Source: Methanomassiliicoccales archaeon
Lineage (GTDB): Archaea > Thermoplasmatota > Thermoplasmata > Methanomassiliicoccales > UBA472
DNA length: 64,000 bases
Assembly: GCA_036504055.1 (NCBI GenBank)
Contig: DASXVU010000036.1
Coordinates: forward strand, 41,897 to 105,896
Direction: 5' to 3'
The notes below the pieces were generated by a model. It saw only the letters and a program-made list of their open reading frames with translations. It ran no database searches and had not been told where the DNA came from. Below are positions 37,462-47,208 of this stretch, piece after piece. Both the position numbers and the translations under genes were made by a program. Positions within the stretch are counted from its first letter, which is position 1. Every line of letters starts with the position of its first letter.

Positions 37462-37839
37462 ATGCGGAGCAATATAGTATTGCCGATTTCTAACCTGATC
37501 AATAGCCGTGCCAAGATCATATTCTTGACACTGATAGTCGCCGGGGTATCGGTGATGATATCGGCAATGGCCATGGCGTTCACCATCGAAACGAACGAAT
37601 CGATGGGCCTGTACGTCGTGGAATCGACGATTCTCAGCGTAGGCATGGTGATGCTCTGCATGGGCATGATCCTGATGAGGAGCGGGGAAAAGATATTCGG
37701 GACAAGTATCAGCGATGCGGAGAAGCAGAGGATGCATGACGAGATGCACGATCTGGTCATGTCCGAGATGCGCCTTTCCCCAAAGGACCTGGAGATCCAG
37801 AGATCCGTGAAGGAATCGAATGACGAGCTCTTCAAGTGA
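37462..37839 (+). CDS. Small two-helix membrane protein with charged C-terminal tail
   Basis: A 125-residue protein with two hydrophobic helices (about residues 18-42 and 52-74, the second unusually rich in Met) and a charged, helical cytoplasmic tail (EKQRMHDEMHDLVMSEMRLSPKDLEIQRSVKESNDELFK) that may form a short coiled coil. No family recognised. ATG at 37462. It ends 43 bases before the convergent P-loop ATPase gene. Function unknown. Confidence 0.55.
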   Translation: MRSNIVLPISNLINSRAKIIFLTLIVAGVSVMISAMAMAFTIETNESMGLYVVESTILSVGMVMLCMGMILMRSGEKIFGTSISDAEKQRMHDEMHDLVMSEMRLSPKDLEIQRSVKESNDELFK

Positions 37840-37882
37840 GTCTCGACCGATCGTCGTTCCTTTGATGCTGTAGTGAAAATTT

Positions 37883-39214
37883 TCAATTCCTCCCAACGAG
37901 GATGTCCAGACCAGCAAGGTGCGAGCTCAGTTCATCTGACGGCGTGCCGATCTTTTCCAGGATCTCTTTGGGATCGCTGTTTCTCAGGAAGAAATACAGC
38001 GTAGAATCGATGATCTTCACCGTGCTGATGCTGACATCGAAGTCGAACAGGGGAGGGTTTATCTGTTTCCTTATCTGGTATTTCGTTATCGTGTTCAGGA
38101 AGTTGCTCATGTCGCTGGGCCGGACATCCTCCGGCCGGTGATGGATCCGGACGATCGCCTGCTGGATGTCCGCTCTCTTGAACCCGTCCATTATCTTATC
38201 GAAATCTGTACTCAGTAACACGATCAGAAAGTAGAACGGTATGTAAAGCGGGATCCGGTCGCTCGTCCTCCGGGAGGATTCTGCAAACGATTCCAGCGCC
38301 CTCAGGTGCCGAGAGGAATAATCATCAAGCTTCTTCCTGATTGCATCCGCCAGGTGGCATTCGAGTATCCTAACCTTCTGCGGAGAAGATTCAGTGACCC
38401 CGGCGCAAAGACACGAACGGTTGCACAGCTCTTGGAGCACCCCGATGCTATCGAAGGAAGAATCGATGATCTTGTTCTCCACCTCGGAGAAATCAACGTT
38501 CAGGATGTTTGACCCTTTCTCTATGACCCGATGGAAATCATGGTCATCCCAGGGTTCGACCGCGACCTCGACCACCCGGTCCTGAAGGTCCCCGTTGAAC
38601 TGGATCAACCGGTTACGTTCGCGCCATATGCCGAGGATGACGAACCGTATGCCCAGCTCCTGAAAGATACGGAGGTCATAAGCCAGTTTTTCCTGAACCT
38701 CTTGGCCAAGATAATGGAAGTTCTCCAGGACGATATATTTGTTGAAATTGATCTCATTCAACAGCTCTGCCACGTCCGCGGCCAGGTTCAAATTATACTC
38801 GATAGTCCGAAATTCCTGGGTTTTGGACCTTTCTCCCCCTTTGGTGGCCTCGACTCCACCACCCAGGTCGGCGATGATAGGGATCTTCACTTTTGTCGAG
38901 ACCTTGGAACTCACCGTGCCGGAATCGGTCGTTTGCTCCGATGATTCGGTCATGATTTGAACACCGCTATGTCGTAGTATGGAGGCATAGACATCCTTCT
39001 TTTCGGTGTCTGGCGCGCATTGGTACACCAATTGGGATTCGGGTCTGAGCTGCTTGTTCAACAACGATGTCTTACCTTGTTTTGACGAGCCATACACGAT
39101 GATCTGTTTTCTTGATTCCAGCGCTGCCCGGAAAGATCCGTCCACCTCTTCCCGCTCGATGTATGACTCGACTAGCCCGCTCGAGACTCCGAACACATTT
39201 TGAGTTTTGCTCAT
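37883..39214 (-). CDS. P-loop ATPase of AAA/STAND type, unknown function
   Basis: A 443-residue ATPase. Walker A is QIIVYGSSKQGKTSLL (about residues 37-52). A Walker B-like strand is KYIVLENFHYLGQEVQEKL near 170, followed by a sensor-like strand (FVILGIWRERNRL) and an Arg-bearing EPWDDHDFHRVIEKG lid helix, the order found in AAA_16/STAND ATPases. The last ~130 residues look winged-helix-like (ISTVKIIDSTLYFFLRN). Between Walker A and B is a Ser/Thr- and Gly-rich insert. No effector domain is recognised. ATG at 39214 with GGGG close upstream and a TATA-like ATTAAAAGG near 39252; a GTG at 39223 adds three residues. Could be regulatory or defensive; not established. Confidence 0.6.
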   Translation of the reverse strand: MSKTQNVFGVSSGLVESYIEREEVDGSFRAALESRKQIIVYGSSKQGKTSLLNKQLRPESQLVYQCAPDTEKKDVYASILRHSGVQIMTESSEQTTDSGTVSSKVSTKVKIPIIADLGGGVEATKGGERSKTQEFRTIEYNLNLAADVAELLNEINFNKYIVLENFHYLGQEVQEKLAYDLRIFQELGIRFVILGIWRERNRLIQFNGDLQDRVVEVAVEPWDDHDFHRVIEKGSNILNVDFSEVENKIIDSSFDSIGVLQELCNRSCLCAGVTESSPQKVRILECHLADAIRKKLDDYSSRHLRALESFAESSRRTSDRIPLYIPFYFLIVLLSTDFDKIMDGFKRADIQQAIVRIHHRPEDVRPSDMSNFLNTITKYQIRKQINPPLFDFDVSISTVKIIDSTLYFFLRNSDPKEILEKIGTPSDELSSHLAGLDILVGRN

Positions 39215-39467
39215 TTTCCCCACGATGATATCATAGAATTGAGAGGCCTTTTAATGATTATGAACGCCGTTCCGAATGTACTATACCCTCTTTATCCAGG
39301 GAACTACCCCCTGGCCACCTGCCACCGCCCTACCGTTGCAGGCGAATTCGCGCCAGTTCCACATAGGACCCGGAATGCCAAAGACAATGTCCTCCACATT
39401 ACACTTAACCTTGCCAGTCGAATCGACATAGACAAAGCTTTTTAAATGGAGGCGTAATGGCAGCGGT

Positions 39468-41261
39468 ATGATTATTCGGGCCGATTCGATTTCACGCGCC
39501 TTCAACGCTAAGGAAGTGCTACGTTCGGCCACCTTACAGATCAATGAGGGCGACCGGGTCGGGCTCGTGGGAAGGAATGGGGCTGGCAAGACCACGCTTT
39601 TAAAGATCCTCATGGGAGAGCTCAAGCCAGACACAGGAGAGATCTCCATACGGGCGAGGAAGATCTGCTATCTGTCGCAGTTCGCTCAGGAAGGCGGCCC
39701 GGACAAGGTGGAAGACCTCTTGAACAGCACCTCCACCTCGACCCAACAGGAAAAAAGGATGGCCGAGCTGGAAAGGATGATGGTCGAAGGCCCGGAGAGT
39801 GGCGGCATGGACTGGGATTCGCTCATGGAAGAGTACAACTCCCTCCATGAGGAGATGGCCAAGTCCAGCTCAAAGGGGAACGGTTCAAAAACCAAGGAAG
39901 CTCTGGAGTCGGTCGGCCTGGACCATATGACCGACGGTCTAATGTCGGAAATGAGCGGGGGGGAACGAACCAAGGCCCGCATCGCGCAGATCCTCATGCA
40001 GGCAGGGGACGCGGACCTGATCGTGCTGGATGAACCGACCAGCCATCTGGACATCGACACCGTGGAATGGTTGGAGGAGTATCTCATGAACATCGGCTCG
40101 GGGCTCCTGATCGTGTCCCACGATCGATATTTCATGGACCGGGTCGCCAACCAGATCGTCGAACTCGAAGGGGGGGTCACGAATCAGTATTCCGGCAACT
40201 ATTCCCAGTTCGTGGAAAAGAAGGAACTGGAATATGAACGGCTCAAAATTGCGGCCGAGAAGTATAGTACGGAAAAGGACCGCCTGGAGAAGATGGCGGA
40301 GCAACAGCATGCCAAGCTATGGTACAAGTCCACCCATAAGGTCACACTCAAGCGCATAGACCGGATGGACAAAGTGGAACCTCCTCGGGAGGACCGAGAC
40401 ATCAAAATGAAGATCGACAGTGCCAGCCGGGGCGGGAGGGAGGCCATCAGGGCCAAGAACGTAACGGTGGAACTGGGCGGGAGGAAGATAATCGACTCGC
40501 TGGACCTGGACATAGAGGTGGGCGACAAGGTCGGCATAATCGGCCCCAACGGCTGTGGAAAGACAACATTGATCAGGGCCGTGATGGGAGAGATCGGCCA
40601 TTCGGGTGAACTTTGGGTCGCTCCGGGGGCCAAGATAGGTTACTTTGCCCAAGGTCATGATCACCTCAACCCGGATATCAGCGCAGAGCAACAACTGCTG
40701 TTGGACCTCGGTCCGGACGAGAAGCTTAGAGCCAGGAGCCTGCTCGCCAGGCAGATGATAACCGGTTATGACGCCAACCGGCCGATCAGGACATTATCGG
40801 GAGGGGAGAGGGCAAAGGTGGCGTTGGCCTCCCTCATCGCGGAACGGCGGAACCTGCTGGTATTGGATGAGCCCACGAACTATCTGGACATCCCCTCCAA
40901 GAACGCGGTCGAATCGGCCTTGGCAGAATATTCTGGGACCATGGTGGTCGTGACCCATGACCGTTACTTCCTGGATGCGGTGTGCAATAAGATCTGCGAG
41001 ATAAGGGACGGGAAGGCCAAGGTGTTCCCAGGAACTTATACAGAGATGAAGGGATCGAAGACCTTCCACGAGGTCGTGATGGAGGAGGCGGCATTCTACA
41101 AGGTCGTGTCATCTTTCACCGAATGGACCTCTAAAAGGACGTTCAAACCAGGGGACAAGGTATCGGTGGCACCGAGCGAGATGCCCCTATTCAAATGGGC
41201 CTTCGACAATGGTAAATTGAAGAAGATTCAGGGGTCGGAGAAGAAGAAAGTTCAGTTGTGA
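39468..41261 (+). CDS. ABC-F family ATPase (translation-associated)
   Basis: A 597-residue soluble protein with two ABC domains and no membrane segment, the ABC-F arrangement. Domain 1: Walker A GRNGAGKTT, signature MSGGERTKARIAQ, Walker B DLIVLDEPTSHLD, switch His in IVSHDRYFMDRVANQIVEL. The P-site linker follows (about residues 225-310, charged and helical, including WYKSTHKVTLKRIDRMDK). Domain 2: GPNGCGKTT, LSGGERAKVALASL, LLVLDEPTNYLD and VVTHDRYFLDAVC. By family knowledge ABC-F proteins act on the ribosome or in antibiotic protection; the archaeal role is not settled. ATG at 39468, in an isolated transcription unit. Confidence 0.9.
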   Translation: MIIRADSISRAFNAKEVLRSATLQINEGDRVGLVGRNGAGKTTLLKILMGELKPDTGEISIRARKICYLSQFAQEGGPDKVEDLLNSTSTSTQQEKRMAELERMMVEGPESGGMDWDSLMEEYNSLHEEMAKSSSKGNGSKTKEALESVGLDHMTDGLMSEMSGGERTKARIAQILMQAGDADLIVLDEPTSHLDIDTVEWLEEYLMNIGSGLLIVSHDRYFMDRVANQIVELEGGVTNQYSGNYSQFVEKKELEYERLKIAAEKYSTEKDRLEKMAEQQHAKLWYKSTHKVTLKRIDRMDKVEPPREDRDIKMKIDSASRGGREAIRAKNVTVELGGRKIIDSLDLDIEVGDKVGIIGPNGCGKTTLIRAVMGEIGHSGELWVAPGAKIGYFAQGHDHLNPDISAEQQLLLDLGPDEKLRARSLLARQMITGYDANRPIRTLSGGERAKVALASLIAERRNLLVLDEPTNYLDIPSKNAVESALAEYSGTMVVVTHDRYFLDAVCNKICEIRDGKAKVFPGTYTEMKGSKTFHEVVMEEAAFYKVVSSFTEWTSKRTFKPGDKVSVAPSEMPLFKWAFDNGKLKKIQGSEKKKVQL

Positions 41262-41440
41262 GAACAGTCTCCCTCCGGGGTATATTTATTATTTGGTACT
41301 GCTATTAATCATATTGAAGGCCGAAAATCGCAGACCCATTCATGAATCTCAGAACTCGGAAATTAAGACTATACGCTTAAAATATCTTGAATTAATTAAT
41401 TTAACCGAAGGACCGAGTCACCTTCAGGTCAGGAATAATA

Positions 41441-44400
41441 TTGTTCGATGTGCTGGTCGTAGATGATGAAGAGGGCATTCTCGAGGCGACCAAAGATTAC
41501 CTTGACCTGAATGGCACTTTCAGGATCGACACAGCGACTTCGGCCAAAGAGGGGCTGAAGCTCATCGCCAAGAAACAATATGACGTCATTGTCTCCGATT
41601 ATCAGATGGATGAAATGAACGGCATAGAGTTCCTCAAGGTCCTGAGGAAGGCGGGGGACCGGGTGCCATTCATATTGTTCACCGGGCATAGCCATAGGGA
41701 GGTCGCGTTCGAAGCGCTCAACTGCGGGGCCAACTTCCTCGTGATCAAGGGCGGGGAGGAGGACGAGACCAGCTTGGCCGAGCTGGTCATGGCAGTCAAA
41801 GCGATGACAGAACGTCGCATGGAAGAGATCGCCCTCAAGCGCAGCCTGGAGCGCTTCAAGCGCATCTACGGCGAACTGCCAGTGGGCATCGAGATCTTCG
41901 ATAAGGATGGAGTGCTTTCGGACCTGAACGATGCTGCGCTGGTGATCTTAGGCGTATCGGACCCGAACCAAATGAAGGGACTGAACATATTCCGGGACCT
42001 GGAGCTCTCTGATGAGGCGAAACGCCGGATCAGACGTGGAGAGTCGGTCATTCACACCTCGACCATCGATCTGGACCTATTGAAGAGGGCCCATGGGGTA
42101 CAATCTGACCGTTCTGGAATGGTGTACGTGGAACGCATGATAACGCCATTGGCAGGTGTTGGGGCCTCGAACGACGGGTTCTTCATGCAGATCCGGGAGA
42201 TCACCGAGAAGATGCACGAGGAGGCCCAATTGCGGTATCAGGCCTACCTCATGCAGAGCGTGCGGGATGCCATCATCGCCACCGACAGCGACCACGTCAT
42301 TAACTCATGGAACGCGGCGGCAGAGCGCCTGTATGGATGGAAATCCGATGAAGTTCTGGGCAAGAGCGCAAAGGATATCCTGCGCACCCATAGCGCTGCT
42401 GAATCTTCTGAGGAAACGTTCAGAAGGCTGGAGTCCAACAGCAGCATGGTCGGTGAAGTGAGACAGATACGCAAGGATGGCGTGGAGATCGATATGGAAA
42501 TGACGGCGATCGCCCTCAAGAACCGAAATGACCGAGTTACCGGTTATGTCGGAGTGTTCAGGGACATCGCCGAGAGGATCAAATCACGCAATGACCGGGA
42601 GCGGTCGTTCTCATTGCTCAAGGCCACATTGGAATCGACCGCCGATGGGATCCTGGTGATCGACAATGAAGGAAGGATGACCGCCCACAACGACAAGTAC
42701 CTGGAGATGTGGGGCATCCAATCCGAGGGGTTGGCTGAGGCCAAGGAAAGGGATATGCTTGGCATTCTGGTGAGACAGGTGCGGGACCCGATAGGCTTCA
42801 CCTCGGTGATCGATCATCTGAAGCAACAGAACAATCATATCAGCCATGACGACGTCGAATTGCTCGATGGTCGCATCTTTGAACGATATTCCAGACCGCA
42901 GAAATTGGGCGAAAATGTTGTCGGAAGGGTCTGGAGCTTTCGTGACGTCACCAAGAGAAGACGGGCAGAGGAGAGACTGAGGGATTCAGAAGAGATGCTC
43001 CGTTCGATTTTGAACTACTCACCGGATGCCATCAACCTCATCGATATGGATGGGACGATAGTCGAATGCAACCCGAAGGCGATCGAGCTGACCGGCCTGA
43101 CCCGCAAGGACGAGATCATCGGCCATAACATCCTCGAGGCCATCTCGCCGGACGAACGGGAATGCATGATGGAGAACATCAAGGAGCTCATAGCCGCGGG
43201 CAACACAAATCGTCTAGAGTATACCTTGGTGAAATCCAACGGAGAGCCCTATTTCGCTGAAGTAACCTCGTGGGCGGTCAAGGACAAGATGGGAGACCCT
43301 GCTCTTCTGGTCTCGATGACCAAGGACATAACCGACCGGAAGATGGCGGAGGAAGAACTGAAGAAGAGCCAAGATAGGCTTCTTGCTGCCCAACGCATCG
43401 CCCACTTTGGATATTGGGAATATGACATGGAAACCAATAAGCTGTACCTGTCCGACGAGGTCTACGAGATCCTCGGATATCAACCTCAATGCTTTGAGGC
43501 CACACTCTCCAAGTTCATCCAACATGTCCATCCTGAGGAAAGGGAGTTGGTGAAGAATGTCTTCGAGGAATCGGCCAGGGCGATCAGCGATGTCGAATCC
43601 GAGTTCCGCGCGTTGAAGGCGGATGGCACTGAGATATGGTTATATGACCGGTCGAAGCCGGTCCTGGGCTCCTATGGGAAGCCCAAGATGCTCATCGGGA
43701 CTCTGGCCGATATCACCGAGCGCAAGCGCATCGAATCTAATATCCAGCTGTCGAACCGGAAGCTTAACCTTCTGGGAGCGGTCACCCGTCATGACGTCCT
43801 GAACATGCTTACAGTGCTCATGGGCAACATCGAACTGGCATCCACCATAGTTACGGACGAGAAGACCAAGAAGTACCTCAATCGCTCGAAGGATGCGGCC
43901 TTGGTGATACAGAAACAGATGGAATACACCCGTTCATACGAAAAACTAGGTTCGAAAGGGTCCGATTGGATCAACGTCAGCAAGGTCCTGAGGTTCAACA
44001 TGCCCCACCTGAACCTGAACGGTACGAGGGTGAAGATAGAAACCGGAGGCCTGGAACTCTACGCGGATAACATGCTCGACAAGGCGCTGAGCAACCTCAT
44101 GGAAAATTCGGTGAGGCATGGGTTGAAGGTCAAGAACATCACCATCCGATACCAGGAGGACGGCTGCGACCTGAAACTCTACGTCGAGGATGACGGGGTA
44201 GGCATCGCTGAAGAAGAGAAGGAGATGATATTCCGGCGCGGTTATGGGAAGCATATCGGTCTCGGCCTGAACCTGACCCGAGAGATCCTGGGAATAACCG
44301 GTATGACCATCCGGGAAACCGGAAGGCCGGGAGAAGGGGCTTGCTTTGAGATCAGCGTCCCGAATGGCAAGTTCCGCTTCCGGGTGTCCGAAATGGCCGA

Positions 44401-44461
44401 GGCGTCCACCGAGCTTATGGAAAGGTCCAGTGGGGTGTCCGGCTCCGAACATAACGCCTAA
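41441..44461 (+). CDS. Receiver-(PAS)5 histidine kinase
   Basis: A 1006-residue soluble kinase. An N-terminal receiver (residues 1-120; VVDDEEGI, phospho-Asp 53 in IVSDYQMDEMNG, Lys in IKGGE) is followed by about five PAS/PAC modules at 130-260, 265-385, 390-510, 515-645 and 650-770, separated by the usual (F/T)-R-D-(I/V)-(T/A)-x-R junctions. The core has the H-box AVTRHDVLNMLTVL (His about 784), N-box MLDKALSNLMENSVRHG, G1 VEDDGVGIAEEE and G2 GYGKHIGLGLNLTREIL. No transmembrane segment or output domain. Start is a TTG at 41441 with AGGAA 7-9 bases upstream. Architecture matches the 733-residue kinase at 10173-12374. It overlaps the end of the convergent aSelBL gene by 4 bases. Confidence 0.88.
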   Translation: MFDVLVVDDEEGILEATKDYLDLNGTFRIDTATSAKEGLKLIAKKQYDVIVSDYQMDEMNGIEFLKVLRKAGDRVPFILFTGHSHREVAFEALNCGANFLVIKGGEEDETSLAELVMAVKAMTERRMEEIALKRSLERFKRIYGELPVGIEIFDKDGVLSDLNDAALVILGVSDPNQMKGLNIFRDLELSDEAKRRIRRGESVIHTSTIDLDLLKRAHGVQSDRSGMVYVERMITPLAGVGASNDGFFMQIREITEKMHEEAQLRYQAYLMQSVRDAIIATDSDHVINSWNAAAERLYGWKSDEVLGKSAKDILRTHSAAESSEETFRRLESNSSMVGEVRQIRKDGVEIDMEMTAIALKNRNDRVTGYVGVFRDIAERIKSRNDRERSFSLLKATLESTADGILVIDNEGRMTAHNDKYLEMWGIQSEGLAEAKERDMLGILVRQVRDPIGFTSVIDHLKQQNNHISHDDVELLDGRIFERYSRPQKLGENVVGRVWSFRDVTKRRRAEERLRDSEEMLRSILNYSPDAINLIDMDGTIVECNPKAIELTGLTRKDEIIGHNILEAISPDERECMMENIKELIAAGNTNRLEYTLVKSNGEPYFAEVTSWAVKDKMGDPALLVSMTKDITDRKMAEEELKKSQDRLLAAQRIAHFGYWEYDMETNKLYLSDEVYEILGYQPQCFEATLSKFIQHVHPEERELVKNVFEESARAISDVESEFRALKADGTEIWLYDRSKPVLGSYGKPKMLIGTLADITERKRIESNIQLSNRKLNLLGAVTRHDVLNMLTVLMGNIELASTIVTDEKTKKYLNRSKDAALVIQKQMEYTRSYEKLGSKGSDWINVSKVLRFNMPHLNLNGTRVKIETGGLELYADNMLDKALSNLMENSVRHGLKVKNITIRYQEDGCDLKLYVEDDGVGIAEEEKEMIFRRGYGKHIGLGLNLTREILGITGMTIRETGRPGEGACFEISVPNGKFRFRVSEMAEASTELMERSSGVSGSEHNA

Positions 44462-45420
44462 GGCAACGCGGCCGTCCCGGCGATCCGCAATTTCCCGCCC
44501 TCAAGCTGGGTTAGCACCACCCTGGCACCAGGCGGATGGATCAGGCCCTTTTCCAATGAAAGCGTCAACACCGGTTTCTTCCAATCATTCCCATTGTCCA
44601 CACCTACCACCCGGGCCGGCAGGAACTGCATCCAATGGCAAACATGGAGGACCGTGCCTTCCTTGATGGACGATGGCCAGTACTTGACCAGGTCAGCCTT
44701 CACCTTCAACGTTGTCTCAACCTTGATGGCCTCATCATTGGTAAGGACGTAGCCCCTGTCCAGCTCATCTGCCTCGACCCCTTTCAGGGCAAGGCCCACC
44801 CGATCGCCCCGGTAGGCCACATCAAAATCGTCGTCATGCTTCTGGATCGATCGCACCAGTGCCGACTTGGCAGTCGGGAGGACCTTGAGCGTCTCATGCT
44901 TCTTGATCCCGCCGCTGGCGACGTAACCGAGGATGACCGTTCCGACCCCTTTGACATTGAAGTGGTGATCGATCGGGATGACCCCGACCTTGCTAGGAGC
45001 AGCATCAGGCTGCATCTTGGCCGCCATGTCGAGCAGCATCTCCCTGATCTCCACCGGGTTGTTCTCGATGTACCGGTACTTCTCCAGCCTGGTCCCCTTG
45101 ATGAAAGGCGCGATCTTGTCGGCGGTAAGGTAGTTACGCAGAATGAAGAAACCTTGTTCGATCCCGGCACAATCAAGCATGAGGATGCATTCACCCAGTT
45201 GAGCGTTTATCTCGTCTACCACGACCAGCGCCAGGTTGGCCATCGAAACGGAATAGAAAAGGGAGTTGATCCTCTCCGGATATTTCGTCGGTTCGATCAG
45301 AGTGACCGTGTCCTGGTCCTTCTTTATGTCATAAAGAGTGATATCGGTGGAAGTCCCCTTCTTGGCCAGGTCCTTGGCGTAATCTATCGGCCCGATCATA
45401 GCGACATTGAGATTTCCCAT
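44458..45420 (-). CDS. Archaeal SelB-like elongation factor (aSelBL) with degenerate GTPase domain
   Basis: A 320-residue translation-GTPase relative of the SelB branch. Domain II, SKVGVIPIDHHFNVKGVGTVILGYVASGGIKKHETLKVLP, and domain III are clear. The G domain is damaged: the Walker A position reads GPIDYAKDLAKKGTSTD instead of G-x4-G-K-(S/T), the DxxG loop is CILMLDCAGIEQG, and there is no N-K-x-D. The C-terminal SECIS-binding domain of true SelB is absent. These traits fit the published aSelBL family (Atkinson and co-workers), found in methanogens and Thermoplasmatales, for which a pyrrolysine role was once proposed and is not proven. ATG at 45420; probably leaderless. Confidence 0.85.
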   Translation of the reverse strand: MGNLNVAMIGPIDYAKDLAKKGTSTDITLYDIKKDQDTVTLIEPTKYPERINSLFYSVSMANLALVVVDEINAQLGECILMLDCAGIEQGFFILRNYLTADKIAPFIKGTRLEKYRYIENNPVEIREMLLDMAAKMQPDAAPSKVGVIPIDHHFNVKGVGTVILGYVASGGIKKHETLKVLPTAKSALVRSIQKHDDDFDVAYRGDRVGLALKGVEADELDRGYVLTNDEAIKVETTLKVKADLVKYWPSSIKEGTVLHVCHWMQFLPARVVGVDNGNDWKKPVLTLSLEKGLIHPPGARVVLTQLEGGKLRIAGTAALP

Positions 45421-45544
45421 GCCGGCGAATATGGAAGATGAGTTTAATGGTTTTTGCCCATTATCGATGTTGGCTAGGACGAAGTAGATGGTTGAACCGA
45501 GGCCCTAGCGAATCTCGCTATATGGCATCGGGACAGTCGATTTT

Positions 45545-47062
45545 ATGACCGGTAATGACCATTGTTCCCATTGGCGGTGCTTTATCCTGTTGGAAGAGGT
45601 CGATCTGGGCAAGAAGCTGGATGACAAGGAGTTCTCCAAGCAGATGGAAAGGCTTACTCCAGAGATCGGCGAGATGCAACGCTTGGCCCGGTATGCCAAG
45701 AAACCGATCGTGGTGGTCTTCGAGGGTTGGGATACGAATTGCATGAGCAAGGTCATCAACGATTATATCAGATGTCTGGACCCTCGCGGTTTTGACCTGT
45801 ATCCGATCGGTAACCCCACTGAGGAAGAGTCGGCAAGGCCTTTCATGTGGCGTTTTTTTATCAAGACCCCAGAGAAGGGCAGGATTGCCATCTTCGACCG
45901 GTCATGGTATTCGAGGACGCTCGAGGAGAGGGTTCCAGAAAAGAAGGAAGATAAGGTCCCCCCCAGGGCGCTGGAGGAGATCAATGATTTCGAGCGCCAG
46001 CTTGCGGCCGATCACTGCACCATGATCAAGTTCTTCCTTCAGATGAGCAAGAAGGAACACCATAAACGTCTAGAAAAGGCAGAGAAAGGGAACGGCAGGC
46101 GCTGCCTGTTGGTCCAGGATGGATTGGTCCATCACAAGGAATATGAGAAGTATCTACCTATGGTAGAGGATGTCCTGGAAAGGACGGACAGGCCGAACGC
46201 ATCTTGGACGATAATTGAGGCAGAGGATGACAACTATGCCCTGGTGAGGGTCATCGAGGCGAGTATAGCCACGATCAAGGCCACCCTCGAAAAGAAGAAT
46301 GGAAACGGTTGGGCGCCTATGCCGGATGAGACCAGATATCCATTTGGAACGACCACTCTGAAGAACCTTGACCTTTCCGTCTCGATCGATCCTACCGAGT
46401 ACAAGGAACAGCTGAACAAGATGCAGCAAAAGCTGGGAGATCTCCAATGCCGGATCTTCAAGCAGAAGATACCTTTGATCATTGCGCTGGAAGGATGGGA
46501 TGCGGCCGGAAAGGGGGGCGACATCCTGAGACTCACGGACAACCTTGATCCGAGAGGATACCGAGTGGTGCCCATCTCCGCCCCGAACGACCTCGAGCTC
46601 AGCCATCATTACCTGTGGCGCTTCTATTCCAAATTTCCCGAGGCCGGGCATGTGGCCATATTTGACCGGACCTGGTATGGACGGGTGCTCGTGGAAAGGG
46701 TGGAGAACATCACTCAGCCTTCGGACTGGAGGCGGGCCTATACGGAGATAAACGAAACCGAGGAGATGTTGGCCGATGGCGGTTCCGTGCTGGTGAAGAT
46801 GTGGCTGCAGATTGACAAGGTAACTCAACTTAAGCGCTTCCAGGAGCGCGAGTCCGATGAGATGAAGAAATGGAAGATCACCCCGGACGATTGGAGGAAC
46901 AGGGAGAAGTGGGACCAATACGAGCTCGCGGTGGAAGAGATGCTGATGAGGACCTCGACCAGGAAAGCCCCGTGGACGGTCGTAGAATCGAACGACAAAT
47001 ATTATTCAAGGATCAAAGTCCTCCGGACGGTCATCGAGGCGGTCGAGAAGAGACTGGACTAA
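45545..47062 (+). CDS. Two-domain polyphosphate kinase 2 (polyphosphate:AMP phosphotransferase-like)
   Basis: A 505-residue fused PPK2. Domain 2 (about 265-505) keeps the Walker A-like LEGWDAAGKGGDILRLTDNLDPRGYR, Walker B FDRTWYGRVLVERVE and the lid KMWLQIDKVTQLKRFQER. Domain 1 (about 15-250) aligns but has FEGWDTNCMSKVINDYI where the catalytic A-G-K-G should be, so it is probably inactive and structural. This matches class II PPK2, where the C-terminal domain acts and AMP is phosphorylated to ADP with polyphosphate. ATG at 45545 with a TATA-like GCTATATGG (45517-45525) about 25 bases upstream, so leaderless; a TTG at 45590 is an alternative. Cytoplasmic. Confidence 0.9.
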   Translation: MTGNDHCSHWRCFILLEEVDLGKKLDDKEFSKQMERLTPEIGEMQRLARYAKKPIVVVFEGWDTNCMSKVINDYIRCLDPRGFDLYPIGNPTEEESARPFMWRFFIKTPEKGRIAIFDRSWYSRTLEERVPEKKEDKVPPRALEEINDFERQLAADHCTMIKFFLQMSKKEHHKRLEKAEKGNGRRCLLVQDGLVHHKEYEKYLPMVEDVLERTDRPNASWTIIEAEDDNYALVRVIEASIATIKATLEKKNGNGWAPMPDETRYPFGTTTLKNLDLSVSIDPTEYKEQLNKMQQKLGDLQCRIFKQKIPLIIALEGWDAAGKGGDILRLTDNLDPRGYRVVPISAPNDLELSHHYLWRFYSKFPEAGHVAIFDRTWYGRVLVERVENITQPSDWRRAYTEINETEEMLADGGSVLVKMWLQIDKVTQLKRFQERESDEMKKWKITPDDWRNREKWDQYELAVEEMLMRTSTRKAPWTVVESNDKYYSRIKVLRTVIEAVEKRLD

Positions 47063-47208
47063 ACCGGGGCAAGCATATCTCTCGTTCTGTAAATGGTAGC
47101 TAGATCTACATCGTGACAAACGATAATGATAGGACGATTCCGATCATATGCGGGTCGAATGCCGCGACTAATGATCCGCTAAGGACCGCAAGTATATCAT
47201 AGGAGGGC

